Shown piece by piece: positions 1 through 9,790 of a stretch of DNA of 64,000 nt (its first letter is position 1; every line of letters starts with the position of its first letter). The notes under the pieces were generated by a model. The model was not told the origin of the DNA and did no database searches. It worked only from the letters and a program-made list of their open reading frames with translations. The DNA is from Pontibacter qinzhouensis. GTDB lineage: Bacteria; Bacteroidota; Bacteroidia; Cytophagales; Hymenobacteraceae. The stretch covers positions 1 through 64,000 of the forward strand of contig NZ_VRTY01000025.1 of NCBI RefSeq assembly GCF_008017455.1, given 5' to 3'. A program made the translations under genes and the position numbers.

Positions 1-167
1 GCTCTGATGCCGTGCCAAAACCCTGCAAAACAAATAATTGCTATATAGATACCCCATAATATGTTATGCATTCAAATAATTTGTCGGGAGAGATATAAAT
101 AAGAGTACTTGAGTTGAGGTTTAGGGGAGGAGGGTATGATACATTTCAAATTGAAGCTTACGTAAAA

Positions 168-1349
168 TTATTCGCCAAAACTTAAGGTGAGCAAGGTGTA
201 GCCGCTAAGCCAGGCCATGATCAGCATCACCAGCCCTCCGAAAATGGCCAGCCAGAGCGGGTGTTGGTACTGGCCAACAATACTTTTGCGATAGGCAGCG
301 ACCAGCATGGTACCGAGTGTTAGGGGCAGAATAAGGCCATTGAGCGCTCCGGCCAGAATAAGCAGGTGTACCGGCTTGCCAATAAAAACAAAAATGCTGG
401 TCGAAATAGCAATAAACCCGATGATAACCCAATTCTCGTGCGTAGCGATGCTTTTATGAAACGATTTCAGAAACGAGACAGAAGTATAAGCCGAACCGAT
501 AACAGATGTAACCGCAGCAGAAACCATCACAACGCCAAATAGTTTGTAACCCACCGTGCCTGCAGCCAGCTGAAAAACCGATGCTGGAGGGTTGCTCTGC
601 TCCAAAACAAGACCTTTACTCACGACACCCAGCGCCGCCAGAAACAGAAATACCCGAATAACAGAAGCTATTGTAATGCCCGACATAGCGCTTTGAGTAA
701 CTTGTGGTAACGCAGCCTTTCCTTTTATACCAGCATCTAGCAACCGGTGCCCACCGGCAAAAGTAATATAACCACCCACGGTGCCTCCAACAAGTGTAAT
801 AATGGCAATAACATCTATCCGGTCAGGAAAAAAAGTTTTAGTTACTGCTTCTTTTACAGGTGGGGAGGAGGTAACGGCAACATACACGATGAGGAGTAAC
901 AGAAGCAGCCCCAGTACCTGTGCAAACCGATCCATAACTTTGCCGGCTTCTTTTACCAGAAATACAGCAATGGCAATAAGTGCCGCCAGCAGGGCACCGC
1001 TTTCAGGAGAGAAACCAAACAGCACGTTAAAGCCAAGACCTGCACCACCCACGTTACCAATGTTAAAGGCCAGCCCTCCCAGCACGATCAGAAAAGAAAT
1101 GAAAACACCCAAACCCGGCAGTACCAGGTTCGCAATATCCTGTGCACGCTTTTCCGACACGGCAATAATACGCCAAACATTTAACTGTACGCCAATATCA
1201 AGCACGATAGAGCACAGAATCACAAACCCGAAACTGGCGCCAAGCGCTTGTGTAAAAACCGTTGTCTGCGTCAGAAAGCCCGGACCTACGGCAGAGGTAG
1301 CCATCAGAAAAGCTGCTCCCAATAAAGCGCTCCGGTTGCTTTTGCTCAT
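168..1349 (-). CDS. NRAMP-like membrane transporter of the 5-oxoprolinase operon (YcsG-like)
   Basis: 393 aa integral membrane protein with about 11 hydrophobic segments and an NRAMP-like layout. It is the last gene of the pxpB-pxpC-pxpA operon; its ATG overlaps the pxpA stop as ATGA. In Bacillus subtilis an NRAMP-family gene, ycsG, sits in the same setting beside ycsF/pxpA (established). The metal-binding DPGN of NRAMP helix 1 is replaced by GPGF (residues 22-25), and no MPH motif is visible in the helix-6 region, which reads [11 protein letters not shown] instead. Classical manganese or iron transport is therefore unlikely. Import of 5-oxoproline or a related compound is an inference from context. 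Confident on family, unsure of substrate. Confidence 0.8.
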   Translation of the reverse strand: MSKSNRSALLGAAFLMATSAVGPGFLTQTTVFTQALGASFGFVILCSIVLDIGVQLNVWRIIAVSEKRAQDIANLVLPGLGVFISFLIVLGGLAFNIGNVGGAGLGFNVLFGFSPESGALLAALIAIAVFLVKEAGKVMDRFAQVLGLLLLLLIVYVAVTSSPPVKEAVTKTFFPDRIDVIAIITLVGGTVGGYITFAGGHRLLDAGIKGKAALPQVTQSAMSGITIASVIRVFLFLAALGVVSKGLVLEQSNPPASVFQLAAGTVGYKLFGVVMVSAAVTSVIGSAYTSVSFLKSFHKSIATHENWVIIGFIAISTSIFVFIGKPVHLLILAGALNGLILPLTLGTMLVAAYRKSIVGQYQHPLWLAIFGGLVMLIMAWLSGYTLLTLSFGE

Positions 1350-2113
1350 GTGTGTGGTGCCTGTATCAGAATACCCTGCTGCTGCAGCGCCTGGCGAATG
1401 CTTTTAGCAAAGGCCGGTGCGTGTGGGTTATCGCCGTGCAGGCAAACGGTATCAGCGATAATGGCAATCTCCAGGCCCTGCTGCGACATCACTTTGCCTG
1501 CTTTCACCATCCGGAGAACTTGGTGCGTAGCCAGGCTCTCCTCTTTCAGCAGTGCATAGGGCGAGGTTCTTGGGGTAAGGGTGCCATCTTGCTGGTAGGT
1601 TCGGTCAGCAAAAACCTCGTTCACTGTGCGCAGCCCGAGTTTATTTCCAGCTTTTATAAGTTGGCTTCCGGCCAGCCCATATAGTAGCGCCTCCGGTTGT
1701 ACCTTGTAAACAGCTTCGGCTATTGCCTCAGACAGACTGCTGCTGGTGGCTGCCATATTGTACAAGGACCCATGCGGTTTTACGTGGTGCAGCGTTGCAC
1801 CAGCGGCTTTTGCGAAGGCCGCCAGGGCTCCTACCTGGTATACCACCATCTCAAAAGCTTCAGTCGCCGAAATGGCCATGTTTCTGCGGCCAAAACCCAC
1901 CAGATCGGGCAGGCCTGGGTGCGCTCCTATTGCTACCTGCTGCTCGAGTGCCAGCTGCACCGTTTTTCGCATAACAGCAGGGTCTCCGGCATGAAAGCCG
2001 CAGGCAATGTTAACCGAACTCACAAAAGGCAGAATAGCGGCATCGTTGCCAATGCTGTAACTGCCAAAGCTCTCGCCAAGGTCGCAGTTCAGATCAACTG
2101 AAAGCCTGTTCAT
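1346..2113 (-). CDS. pxpA: 5-oxoprolinase subunit PxpA (LamB/YcsF family)
   Basis: 255 aa cytoplasmic protein. It starts with the family hallmark [12 protein letters not shown] (residues 6-17), followed by [11 protein letters not shown] near residue 36 and a conserved KPHGSLYN near residue 112. PxpA works with PxpB and PxpC in ATP-dependent opening of 5-oxoproline (pyroglutamate) to glutamate, clearing a damage product of glutamine and glutamate. Its start overlaps the pxpC stop by 4 bp (ATGA) and its stop overlaps the next gene in the same way, so translation is probably coupled. Length is normal for the family. Confidence 0.95.
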   Translation of the reverse strand: MNRLSVDLNCDLGESFGSYSIGNDAAILPFVSSVNIACGFHAGDPAVMRKTVQLALEQQVAIGAHPGLPDLVGFGRRNMAISATEAFEMVVYQVGALAAFAKAAGATLHHVKPHGSLYNMAATSSSLSEAIAEAVYKVQPEALLYGLAGSQLIKAGNKLGLRTVNEVFADRTYQQDGTLTPRTSPYALLKEESLATHQVLRMVKAGKVMSQQGLEIAIIADTVCLHGDNPHAPAFAKSIRQALQQQGILIQAPHT

Positions 2114-3111
2114 GTAAACAATCGTTTTAGCTCAATTCCTTTTTTCATTATTTCGAGGTTCAGCTCCTGTTGCAGGTAATGTTGCTGGGCTTCCTGCAGG
2201 GTAACTTCTTCAAACGTTATAAGCTTGCCAGGTCCGGTCTGTGCTAAATGGGTAAGATCTGCGGTAATAACCTGTGCAATGCGCGGGTAGCCGCCAGTTG
2301 TCTGGTGGTCGGCCATGAGCACAATGGGGTTGCCCTCGCTCGGAACCTGTATGGTGCCAAATGTTACTGCACTCGATATAAGTTCTGCAGGTGCGGCCAT
2401 GGCCAAAGGAGTGCCGTAGAGGTGGTAGCCCATACGGTCGGCCTGGCGGGTTATCTGGTATTTCTCTGACCAAAGGTAACCTTTGCTGTTGCTGGTCAGC
2501 AGGTCGTATTCAGGGCCTCTTACGGCCCGTAGTTTTGGTTGCTCCTGGTGCACCGGAAACAGGCTGTGGTCGGGAGTCCAGGTGGCAGGCGTAAAAGCAG
2601 CTGTTTCGGGCACTGTGCGCAGGAGAGAGGTAAAACCAGCAGGTGCCTGGCCCAGGGGCAGCACATCGCCGGTCTGCAGCGCCCGTCCGCCAAAACCCCC
2701 GATTCCGGCCCTAAGGTAGGTGGCAAGGCTGCCAAGCACCTGTGGCAGATCAAAGCTTCCGGCCACTGCCAGGTAAGTGTAAACACCTGCACGCGGTGCT
2801 CCGAACTCCAGCAGGGCATGTTGCCGCACGAGCACCGGCCGGTTCATTTTAACAGGCACACCAGCTATGGCAGGCGAAAGGTCTGCTCCGGTTAAAGCGA
2901 TCAGTGTGTCTTTCTGAAAACGGATTGCAGGCCCTGGTGCAACAGTCTCTATTACGGCAGCGTGTTCCGGGTTGCCTACCAGCAGGTTTGCCATCCGGAG
3001 CGCCACCCGGTCCATGGGGCCACTAACTATAATTCCTTCTTTCTGATGCCCAAACCTACCCAAATCCTGTATGGTAGCCTGCAAACCCGATTTCTCAATA
3101 TGAAGACTCAT
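2110..3111 (-). CDS. pxpC: 5-oxoprolinase subunit PxpC (biotin-dependent carboxyltransferase-like, KipA)
   Basis: 333 aa from the chosen start. The open frame extends upstream to 3159, but that part lies deep inside pxpB. The ATG at 3111 begins [19 protein letters not shown], the usual N-terminus, and leaves a 17-bp overlap with pxpB. The conserved block [19 protein letters not shown] follows at once and LTGADL lies near residue 72. The protein belongs to the carboxyltransferase-like family formerly called KipA, now known as a subunit of the bacterial 5-oxoprolinase complex. Gene order B-C-A with overlaps supports one polycistronic message. Confidence 0.93.
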   Translation of the reverse strand: MSLHIEKSGLQATIQDLGRFGHQKEGIIVSGPMDRVALRMANLLVGNPEHAAVIETVAPGPAIRFQKDTLIALTGADLSPAIAGVPVKMNRPVLVRQHALLEFGAPRAGVYTYLAVAGSFDLPQVLGSLATYLRAGIGGFGGRALQTGDVLPLGQAPAGFTSLLRTVPETAAFTPATWTPDHSLFPVHQEQPKLRAVRGPEYDLLTSNSKGYLWSEKYQITRQADRMGYHLYGTPLAMAAPAELISSAVTFGTIQVPSEGNPIVLMADHQTTGGYPRIAQVITADLTHLAQTGPGKLITFEEVTLQEAQQHYLQQELNLEIMKKGIELKRLFT

Positions 3112-3847
3112 GTGCCAGCTTCGTTGTATATAAATATTCTTCTTCGGATATAGAGACAAATCGAACTTTGTCGCCGGCTCTCAGCAGGCTTGGCAACTCC
3201 TGAAAAGGGCGAAAGAGCAGCAACGGAGAACGACCTATAAGTTGCCAGCCTCCCGGAGTTTGGAGGGGGTAAACTCCGGTTTGGGTGCCGGCAATGCCAA
3301 CAGAACCCTGCGGAACAGCAGGCCGGGGTGTGGCTTTTCGTGGGGCAGAAATGCGCTTGTCCATGCCGCCCATATAGGGGAAACCTGGTGCAAAACCAAT
3401 CATAAATACAAGGTACTCCGCTGCTGTATGAAGCTTAACTACTTCTTCAGGTGAGAGTTGGTTATGCTCCGCCACGAACTCCAGGTCTGGCCCCAGTTTA
3501 CCGCCATAGCACACCGGAATCTCTATAAGCCGTGAAGGCAGTTCCTCCTGGTTATGTGTTAGGGTAAGCACTGGCAGTAGCAAATCTATAACCGACTGGT
3601 ACGGGTCGAAATGGCCTTTATGGCTCACCACCCAAGGATTATAATATACAGTAACTGTTGTAAAAGCAGGCACCAACTCCACAAAGCCAGGAAACGGATG
3701 CGCCTCTAGTGAAGCAGCGAAGGCTCTGACTTTGGTATGCACATCGTAACCGATGTTGTCGCCAAACTTTACGACAATAGCAGCATCGCCCAGCGGAAAT
3801 AACTGGTAAGAGGCCGGAATAGCCAGCTCCGATTTTTTTTCTCCCAT
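3095..3847 (-). CDS. pxpB: 5-oxoprolinase subunit PxpB (KipI/allophanate hydrolase subunit 1 family)
   Basis: 250 aa. The N-terminal half holds the LGDAAIVVKFGD block. The C-terminal cyclophilin-like half carries VCYGG, then IGFAPGFPYMGG near residue 150, and APRKATPRPAVPQGSVGIAG, all standard for PxpB/KipI. It is the first gene of the operon. The 103 bp upstream holds an AT-rich AACAATCAGC-type tract but no promoter I would defend. The neighbouring glutamate/dicarboxylate symporter fits a glutamate-handling role, but it is a separate gene 103 bp upstream. Confidence 0.93.
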   Translation of the reverse strand: MGEKKSELAIPASYQLFPLGDAAIVVKFGDNIGYDVHTKVRAFAASLEAHPFPGFVELVPAFTTVTVYYNPWVVSHKGHFDPYQSVIDLLLPVLTLTHNQEELPSRLIEIPVCYGGKLGPDLEFVAEHNQLSPEEVVKLHTAAEYLVFMIGFAPGFPYMGGMDKRISAPRKATPRPAVPQGSVGIAGTQTGVYPLQTPGGWQLIGRSPLLLFRPFQELPSLLRAGDKVRFVSISEEEYLYTTKLAHESSY

Positions 3848-3950
3848 TGCGCAGGCGTTAGTTAAAAGATATTGCTGCTTTCATTCATTCCGAATACTCT
3901 CAACAAGTTAACAATGTAGCCATTAAACAATCAACAATTAACAATCAGCA

Positions 3951-5249
3951 TTAGTAAATTGGGTCTGGGTGTGGTATTTCTCCTTCTGTGCGTGCTATTA
4001 CCGATGTTACGGTGGCATCGCCGGTAATGTTAACAACGGTGCGGCACATGTCTAGCAGGCGGTCTGGTGCCAGAATCAGGGCAATTCCTTCTATCGGGAT
4101 GTTGGCCTGCTGCAGCACGATAACCAACATAACCACACCTGCACCAGGCACAGCAGCAGAACCAATAGAGGCCAGTGTAGCTGTTAGCACAATGCCAAGC
4201 TGGGTAGAGAGACTAAGGTCCATGCCAAAAGCCTGGGCAATAAACACGGCTGCCACAGCCTGGTAAAGGCTGGTGCCGTCCATGTTAATGGTAGCACCAA
4301 GCGGTAGCACAAAGCTGCTTACTTCTTTCGAAAGCCCCAGGTTTCGTTCGCAGCACTCCATAGTAACAGGCAGTGTAGCGGCACTGGAGGAGGTCGAAAA
4401 AGCCAGCATCTGCGCCGGGAACATTCCTTTCATAAAGGTCTTGTATTTTATTTTGCCAAAGGTGGTTGCCAGAAAGGGATACACGCCGAAGAGCAGGATT
4501 CCTAAACCAACGAGTACAACAATGCAGTAGTAGCCTAACACCAGCAGCAGCTCCAGCGCGGCAGCAGGATCGTCGCCGGCAAACTCAACAACCAGGCCTG
4601 CCAGCAGCGCAAAAACGCCGTAAGGTGCTGCCAGCATAATAATATCAACTATTTTAAGTACGACCAGGTTTACGCCATCGAAAAAAGCAAATACAGGGGC
4701 GGCTTTGTCAGGAGGAATCAGGATGAGGGCAACACCGAAGATGAGGGCAAAAAAGATAACCTGCAGCATTTTGCCGTTGTCGGTTATGGCACCAAAAATA
4801 TTGCTGGGTACAATATCAACCAGAGGCTGCAGTGGGGTAGCACTCCGGAGTTGTGCGGCATCAGCCGATTTAGAAGAGGTGGTGGCCGCGAACTGCTCTT
4901 TAAATTCCTCGCGTTTCTCCTGAGAAAAGGCTTTGCCCGGGGCTGCTATGTTTACCAATATTAACCCCAGCACCACAGCAATAACGGTGGTGCCCAGGTA
5001 AATACCAATGGTTTTAGTACCTATACGGGAGAGCTTGCTGATGTCGCTTAAACCGGCAACACCCGTTATGAGCGATACCAGTACCAGCGGCACGGCTATT
5101 AACTGGAGCAGGTTTATAAAAATGGTGCCGAAAGGTTTTATCCAGTCTGTGGTAACGCCTGTCAGTCCTGTAGAGCTGGCCATAATGCCCCAGAGTACAC
5201 CTAAGGTCATGCCGATAAGGATCTGCCAGTGCAAAGCTAATCTTTTCAT
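3951..5249 (-). CDS. Dicarboxylate/amino acid:cation symporter (GltP/DctA family)
   Basis: 432 aa inner-membrane sodium- or proton-coupled symporter for glutamate, aspartate or C4-dicarboxylates. The hairpin signature STSSSAATLPVT (about residue 285) and the cation-site motif NMDGT (about residue 322) are intact. The C-terminal region PDRLLDMCRTVVNITGDA is typical of the family. The loop near residues 110-135 is somewhat expanded and charged. The gene lies directly upstream of the 5-oxoprolinase operon on the same strand, so glutamate or pyroglutamate uptake is plausible. The exact substrate cannot be read from the sequence. Confidence 0.92.
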   Translation of the reverse strand: MKRLALHWQILIGMTLGVLWGIMASSTGLTGVTTDWIKPFGTIFINLLQLIAVPLVLVSLITGVAGLSDISKLSRIGTKTIGIYLGTTVIAVVLGLILVNIAAPGKAFSQEKREEFKEQFAATTSSKSADAAQLRSATPLQPLVDIVPSNIFGAITDNGKMLQVIFFALIFGVALILIPPDKAAPVFAFFDGVNLVVLKIVDIIMLAAPYGVFALLAGLVVEFAGDDPAAALELLLVLGYYCIVVLVGLGILLFGVYPFLATTFGKIKYKTFMKGMFPAQMLAFSTSSSAATLPVTMECCERNLGLSKEVSSFVLPLGATINMDGTSLYQAVAAVFIAQAFGMDLSLSTQLGIVLTATLASIGSAAVPGAGVVMLVIVLQQANIPIEGIALILAPDRLLDMCRTVVNITGDATVTSVIARTEGEIPHPDPIY

Positions 5250-5469
5250 AAAGTAGGGTAATAGTTCTTTCCGACCGGTATAAACCAGTGTTTGTGTTAA
5301 TGCTGCTACAGAAGAGGCATGTATGACCTGTTCATGTAAAGCTGTTTTGCATCGAAACGATACGGTTAGCTACTATAAAGCTAATCATAAATCTTAAGCC
5401 GACTGGTATTTTTATGAAAAAACAGGGTGCAGCAGTCCCAATGGCAGCAAAATTGTTGGAACGTAGCTC

Positions 5470-5512
5470 TTAAACAGCAAACGCCGCTCCCGGAGCGGCG
5501 TTTGCTGTTTAA
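5470..5512. terminator. Long perfect hairpin, bidirectional terminator
   Basis: A 21-bp perfect inverted repeat (arms 5470-5490 and 5492-5512, core AACGCCGCTCC/GGAGCGGCGTT) is flanked by A- and T-rich ends. It lies 14 bp after the stop of the cyclophilin gene and behaves as a Rho-independent terminator for it. On the other strand it would insulate the symporter promoter. Confidence 0.9.
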
Positions 5513-5525
5513 GGTAAAGAGTGGC

Positions 5526-5984
5526 TTATTCCTCGTTAACTACAATTTTCTCTATTCTGTCGTTAGCTCTTATCTGGTCTATTACCTCCAGGCCATCTAC
5601 CACTTTGCCAAAGCAGGTATGGTTACGGTCGAGGTGCGCTGTGTTTTTGCGGCTGTGCACAATAAAAAATTGCGAGCCGCCTGTGTTGCGTCCGGCATGG
5701 GCCATAGACAGCACACCACGGTCATGAAACTGGTTATCGCCAGAAAGTTCGCAATCTATTTTATAGCCCGGGCCACCGGTGCCAGCTATGCCTTTGGCTC
5801 CTTCGCGTGAGTTGGGGCAGCCACCCTGAATTACAAAATCAGGAATAACCCGGTGAAACGTAAGGCCGTCGTAAAATCCTTTATTTGCGAGGTCAATAAA
5901 ATTCTGCACGGTTTTTGGAGCGTCCTTTTCATAGAACTCCACTTTCATTACTCCTTTTGCGGTATGAATTTCAGCAGTTTTCAT
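5526..5984 (-). CDS. Peptidyl-prolyl cis-trans isomerase, cyclophilin type
   Basis: 152 aa single-domain cyclophilin without a signal peptide, so probably cytoplasmic (PpiB-like). The active-site blocks are present: [13 protein letters not shown] near residue 43, [19 protein letters not shown] near residue 90 and [15 protein letters not shown] near residue 117. It catalyses proline isomerisation during folding. Monocistronic: it has its own strong terminator downstream and a plausible promoter upstream. Confidence 0.93.
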   Translation of the reverse strand: MKTAEIHTAKGVMKVEFYEKDAPKTVQNFIDLANKGFYDGLTFHRVIPDFVIQGGCPNSREGAKGIAGTGGPGYKIDCELSGDNQFHDRGVLSMAHAGRNTGGSQFFIVHSRKNTAHLDRNHTCFGKVVDGLEVIDQIRANDRIEKIVVNEE

Positions 5985-6020
5985 GTTTTTCTATTTGTTT
6001 CTAAAATTAGTATAGGAATA

Positions 6021-6028
6021 CAAAAGTA
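6021..6028 (-). promoter_or_regulatory. Candidate -7 box for the cyclophilin gene
   Basis: On the minus strand this reads TACTTTTG, a perfect match to the Bacteroidota -7 consensus TAnnTTTG, 36 bp before the start codon. No convincing TTTG -33 box lies at 19 nt spacing, so the call is moderate. Confidence 0.4.
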
Positions 6029-6233
6029 CGTAAAATATAGTTTAGCGCTGCTTTTATTCCCGAAGGGTTTGATTTTGTATCAGAAATACACAGCCCTTCA
6101 AAAAATTATATCGTAAATATTTAAGAGAGTGCTTTAGGTATAAGTTATGAGGCTCAACTCATACAACTTATATTTAATACAAAGAGGTGGCACTACAGAA
6201 AAGTGTTATGTGCAGGTTTAACCAAACAAGGCT

Positions 6234-6851
6234 ATGAAAATTGATTTTGCAAAGGGGATAGGGATATTACTAGTTGGTGGTGCCATATTGGTTGGATGCT
6301 CCGATTCGCGTTCTACACAAGAGGAAGGAACTGAAGTTATTCAGAGCCGTATGGCCAGCTATGCAAGTCCGGGTTTACAGCCTGAGCTGCCACCTCCTGC
6401 TGAAGCCGAAAAGCAGGTAGCCGGAAGAACTGGTCAGCCAGACATATTACAGCATATAGACCGGGAAAACAACCTGCAGTTATTTTCTGCCGCTCTTAAA
6501 AAAACAGACCTGACCCAGAGTTTACTCGGTACAGGACCCTATACTGTTTTCGCCCCTAACGATGCCGCATTCAAGAACCTGAAAGCTGATACTTCGCTGG
6601 CGCAACTGTTGGCCCCCGAAAACAGGCAGCAGCTTAAGCAACTATTAAGTAACCATATGGTTACCGGCAAACTGAGCATCAACGAGCTACAGGACGGCAC
6701 TACGCTTAAAACTACAGGCGGCCAGCAATTAAACGTTACCAAACGCAATGGCAAGGTATTTATAAACGATGCTGTGCTCGAGGCCACCGATGAAGGCAGC
6801 AGCAATGGGGTAGTACATGTGCTTAGCAAGGTGCTGCAGCCAGCATCCTGA
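6234..6851 (+). CDS. Fasciclin (FAS1) domain lipoprotein
   Basis: 205 aa. A signal peptide ends in a lipobox (ILVGCS, Cys at about residue 22), predicting a lipid-anchored envelope protein. After a proline/glutamate-rich linker there is one FAS1 domain (about residues 70-203) with the H1 box YTVFAPNDAAF and the H2-like end SNGVVHVLSKVL. FAS1 domains usually serve in adhesion or matrix binding; the partner is unknown. It converges on rsgA with only 7 bp between stops, and no separate terminator is visible. Confidence 0.88.
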   Translation: MKIDFAKGIGILLVGGAILVGCSDSRSTQEEGTEVIQSRMASYASPGLQPELPPPAEAEKQVAGRTGQPDILQHIDRENNLQLFSAALKKTDLTQSLLGTGPYTVFAPNDAAFKNLKADTSLAQLLAPENRQQLKQLLSNHMVTGKLSINELQDGTTLKTTGGQQLNVTKRNGKVFINDAVLEATDEGSSNGVVHVLSKVLQPAS

Positions 6852-6858
6852 TATACTC

Positions 6859-7782
6859 TTATTTCCTGTTATCGTCGCCGTGCATAATGCTGAGGTAGCT
6901 TTGGTAGCGTGAAAGGGCTATCTGGTTATGTCTTACGGCATCTACTACGGCGCAGCCCGGTTCGTTAAAATGAGTGCAGTTATTGAAGCGGCACTTGTTC
7001 AGGAGTTCTTTCATTTCCGGAAAAAAATGACTCAACTCATTTTTTGGAATATCAATAACGCCTAACTCTTTTATGCCTGGCGTGTCTATAATGTAAGTGC
7101 CTTCTTCTACCTCAAACATTTCGGCAAAGGTAGTTGTATGCACACCTTTATCTGAAAAAGCAGATATCTCGGAAGTTTTGATGGCAAGGTCGGGAATTAG
7201 CCGGTTGATAAGCGATGACTTGCCAACACCGGAATGACCAGAGAACAAGGTTGTTTTGCCCTTTATCAACTTTTCGATTTCGTCGAGGCCCTGGTTTAAC
7301 GAAGCGGAAACAGATAAACTCTGGTAGCCGGCCTGGCTGTATAGAAAACTGATCTGGCGCTGGTAATCTTGCATCTCCTCATCGTACATGTCGGCTTTGT
7401 TGTACACAATAGTTACCGGAATGTCGTATGCCTCGGCTGTTACCAGGAACCGGTCAATAAACCCAAACGAAGTGCGTGGCGAAACCAGAGTGGCAATAAG
7501 CAGCGCATGATCTAAGTTCGCAGCAATAATATGCGAGTAGCCAGATTTATGGGTAGACTGCCGGATAATATAGTTTTCACGCGGTTCTATTTTATGAATA
7601 ACAGCCGTCTCTTCATCTACTTTTTCTATATCGAACTCCACACGGTCGCCAACAGCCAAGGGGTTACTGACCTTCATGCCTTTGAGCTTGAACTTGCCGC
7701 GCAGCCGTGCCCGGTAGAGCGTGTTGTTCTCTGCACGCACCAGGTACCACGATCCTGTAGATTTTATAACGATTCCTATCAT
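6859..7782 (-). CDS. rsgA: Ribosome small-subunit-dependent GTPase A
   Basis: 307 aa circularly permuted GTPase. An OB-fold comes first (about 1-70). G4 (YNKAD, about 125) precedes G1 (GHSGVGKSSLIN, about 182) and G3 (DTPG, about 235). The C-terminal zinc knuckle has C-x6-C-x-H-x5-C (CRFNNCTHFNEPGC, about 266-280). The enzyme checks 30S maturation in the cytoplasm. It overlaps the upstream waaA stop by 4 bp and is probably co-transcribed with it. Confidence 0.96.
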   Translation of the reverse strand: MIGIVIKSTGSWYLVRAENNTLYRARLRGKFKLKGMKVSNPLAVGDRVEFDIEKVDEETAVIHKIEPRENYIIRQSTHKSGYSHIIAANLDHALLIATLVSPRTSFGFIDRFLVTAEAYDIPVTIVYNKADMYDEEMQDYQRQISFLYSQAGYQSLSVSASLNQGLDEIEKLIKGKTTLFSGHSGVGKSSLINRLIPDLAIKTSEISAFSDKGVHTTTFAEMFEVEEGTYIIDTPGIKELGVIDIPKNELSHFFPEMKELLNKCRFNNCTHFNEPGCAVVDAVRHNQIALSRYQSYLSIMHGDDNRK

Positions 7783-9029
7783 GCGGTGGGGGGTAGCAAT
7801 TGCTTTATAGCTGTCATAATTTTAGCGGTGGCGCCAGCTTGCTTGTGTACGTATTGTTTTTCCGTTTCGGATATCTTTTGGCGTTTCTCCGGCTGAAGAT
7901 GAACCTGCTCGAAAGCCGCAAGCAACTCTGCAGATGTTTTAACCGGAAAGGCACAGCCAAGGTCCACCAGGTCTTTCGCCTCCTGAAACTTATCGTAGCG
8001 GGGACCAAAGAAAAGTGGTAAACCGAAAACAGCAGCCTCGAGGGTATTGTGCAGGCCTGCTCCAAAAGCTCCTCCTATGTAAGCATAGGTACCATAGCTG
8101 TAAAGTGATGACAACATGCCCACATTGTCTATTACCAGTACATGGTGTTGTGCCACCGTTCCTGCCTCTGCCTCCGAAAACCGGATGGCACCTGCACCCA
8201 GGCTAGCCGAAAGGGTGGCTGTACTTTTCGGGGTTACTTCGTGAGGGGCGATAATGAACTTCAGGCTTGTGCTGTATTTTTGAATGAGCGGGAGCAGCAC
8301 ATCTATGTCAGCGGGCCAGCTGCTGCCGATCATAAACACCGGTTGCTCCTGCACAAAGGCTGCTACTACCGGTATAGGTTTTACAGCTGCCGCAGTTTGC
8401 AACACCCTGTCGAAGCGGGTATCGCCGGCTACGCTTACCTGCTGTATTTGCTGTTGCTGCAGTAGTTTTGCCGATGCCTGGTTCTGGGTAAAGATATGGG
8501 TAAAGCCTTTCAGAATGTTTCTGTAAAAACCGCCATACGGCCTGAAAAAAAGCTGGCCGGGCCTGAAAATGGCCGAAACAGAGATAGCAGGAATATGGTG
8601 ATGCTGCAGTGCCTGCATGTAATAATGCCAGAACTCATATTTTACAAACACTGCCAGCTTCGGCTTTGCCAGCTCCACAAACCTGTTTGCAGCCGATTGA
8701 CTGTCGAGGGGCAGGTAAAACACGTAATCGGCTGCGGCATAGTTTTTCCTTACTTCGTAGCCGGAAGGGGAGAAGAAGGTAAGCAGAATCTTATAAGCCG
8801 GAAAATCAGCTTTAAAGGCTTCTATAAGTGGGCGGCCTTGCTCGAACTCGCCCAACGAGGCACAATGAAACCAGGCAAGCGGCATTGAGTTTTGCTGGAG
8901 CGCTCTCTCTAACTGCTCTGCCTGCTGCGCACGCCCTAACCGCATCTGGCGCGCCTTCTGGTGGAAAGGAGCCGCCAGGGCAAGAGCTGTTTTATAAGTC
9001 TGCAGGCCGATGTCGTAGAGTAGCTTCAC
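7779..9029 (-). CDS. waaA: 3-deoxy-D-manno-octulosonic acid transferase
   Basis: 416 aa GT30 glycosyltransferase that adds Kdo to lipid IVA in lipopolysaccharide inner-core synthesis at the inner membrane. WFHCASLGEFEQGRPL (about 53-68) holds the catalytic glutamate region. TFFSPSGYEV, the block around FIIAPHEV, and YIGGAFGAGLHNTLEAAVFG (about 316-335) are characteristic. The usual N-terminal membrane anchor is weak but present (about 1-20). First gene of the waaA-rsgA pair. Confidence 0.94.
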   Translation of the reverse strand: MKLLYDIGLQTYKTALALAAPFHQKARQMRLGRAQQAEQLERALQQNSMPLAWFHCASLGEFEQGRPLIEAFKADFPAYKILLTFFSPSGYEVRKNYAAADYVFYLPLDSQSAANRFVELAKPKLAVFVKYEFWHYYMQALQHHHIPAISVSAIFRPGQLFFRPYGGFYRNILKGFTHIFTQNQASAKLLQQQQIQQVSVAGDTRFDRVLQTAAAVKPIPVVAAFVQEQPVFMIGSSWPADIDVLLPLIQKYSTSLKFIIAPHEVTPKSTATLSASLGAGAIRFSEAEAGTVAQHHVLVIDNVGMLSSLYSYGTYAYIGGAFGAGLHNTLEAAVFGLPLFFGPRYDKFQEAKDLVDLGCAFPVKTSAELLAAFEQVHLQPEKRQKISETEKQYVHKQAGATAKIMTAIKQLLPPTA

Positions 9030-9072
9030 CTGTTATGGGGTATGTTTATACATGTTGCGCCTGCAAAAATAA

Positions 9073-9102
9073 GAAAAGCCTCTGCACCAGCAGAGGCTTT
9101 TC
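9073..9102. terminator. Bidirectional terminator after ahpC
   Basis: A 12-bp perfect inverted repeat, GAAAAGCCTCTG / CAGAGGCTTTTC, with a 6-nt loop and T-rich flanks. It lies 26 bp beyond the ahpC stop and upstream of waaA, so it separates the two units. Confidence 0.85.
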
Positions 9103-9128
9103 TGTTTATTCGGCTACAAATCTAAAGA

Positions 9129-9758
9129 TTAGTGTTTTGCCAGGTAGTTAGATACGCCTTCTTTTGTAGCTAACATAGCTTCTTTGCCTTCTTCCCAGTT
9201 AGCAGGGCAAACTTCTCCTTTTACTTCGAAGTACTGCAGCGCGTCGACCATGCGCAGTGCTTCGTCTATGCTACGGCCAAGCGGCAGGTCGTTTACTACC
9301 TGGTGGCGTACAATTCCTTCTTTGTCGATCAGGAACAGGCCACGGTAAGCAACCGGCTCGCCCACGAAAGTTACTTCGCCTTCTTCGTTATACTCGTAGT
9401 GTCCTGCCAGTACATCGTAATTTTGTGCAATTGTTTTAGCGGCATCGGCTACAAGTGGGTACGTAACGTCAGCAATACCACCTTGGTCACGTGGTGTGTT
9501 CAGCCAGGCAAAGTGAGAGAAATGCGTGTCGGTAGAGCAGCCTACTACAGCTACATTTTTACGCTCAAATTCTTCCATTCTGTCCTGAAATGCAATAATT
9601 TCAGTTGGGCATACAAATGTGAAGTCCATCGGGTAGAAATAGAAAATCACGTGTTTTTTGCCCAGGTATTGGTCTAAAGAGAAATCTTCCACAAACTCGC
9701 CATCGGCTACAGCCGTTGCTTTAAACGAAGGGGCTTTCTTGCCTACTAATACTGCCAT
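9129..9758 (-). CDS. ahpC: Peroxiredoxin, typical 2-Cys (AhpC/Prx1)
   Basis: 209 aa cytoplasmic thiol peroxidase that reduces hydrogen and organic peroxides. The peroxidatic cysteine is in FYPMDFTFVCPTE (Cys about 50) and the resolving cysteine in GEVCPANW (about 170). It follows the perR-like gene after 32 bp on the same strand. Read-through from the perR promoter and peroxide induction are likely (inference). I see no ahpF in the window. Confidence 0.94.
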   Translation of the reverse strand: MAVLVGKKAPSFKATAVADGEFVEDFSLDQYLGKKHVIFYFYPMDFTFVCPTEIIAFQDRMEEFERKNVAVVGCSTDTHFSHFAWLNTPRDQGGIADVTYPLVADAAKTIAQNYDVLAGHYEYNEEGEVTFVGEPVAYRGLFLIDKEGIVRHQVVNDLPLGRSIDEALRMVDALQYFEVKGEVCPANWEEGKEAMLATKEGVSNYLAKH

Positions 9759-9790
9759 TTTAGTTAATTAATTTTAAGTGAAAATTAAAT

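Noticed and set aside
1-167. AAATAATT and CATTCAAATAATT words resembling repeat tails
   Set aside because: No ACCCTTG head or GAAGGC block at the right distance; too short to separate from AT-rich background.
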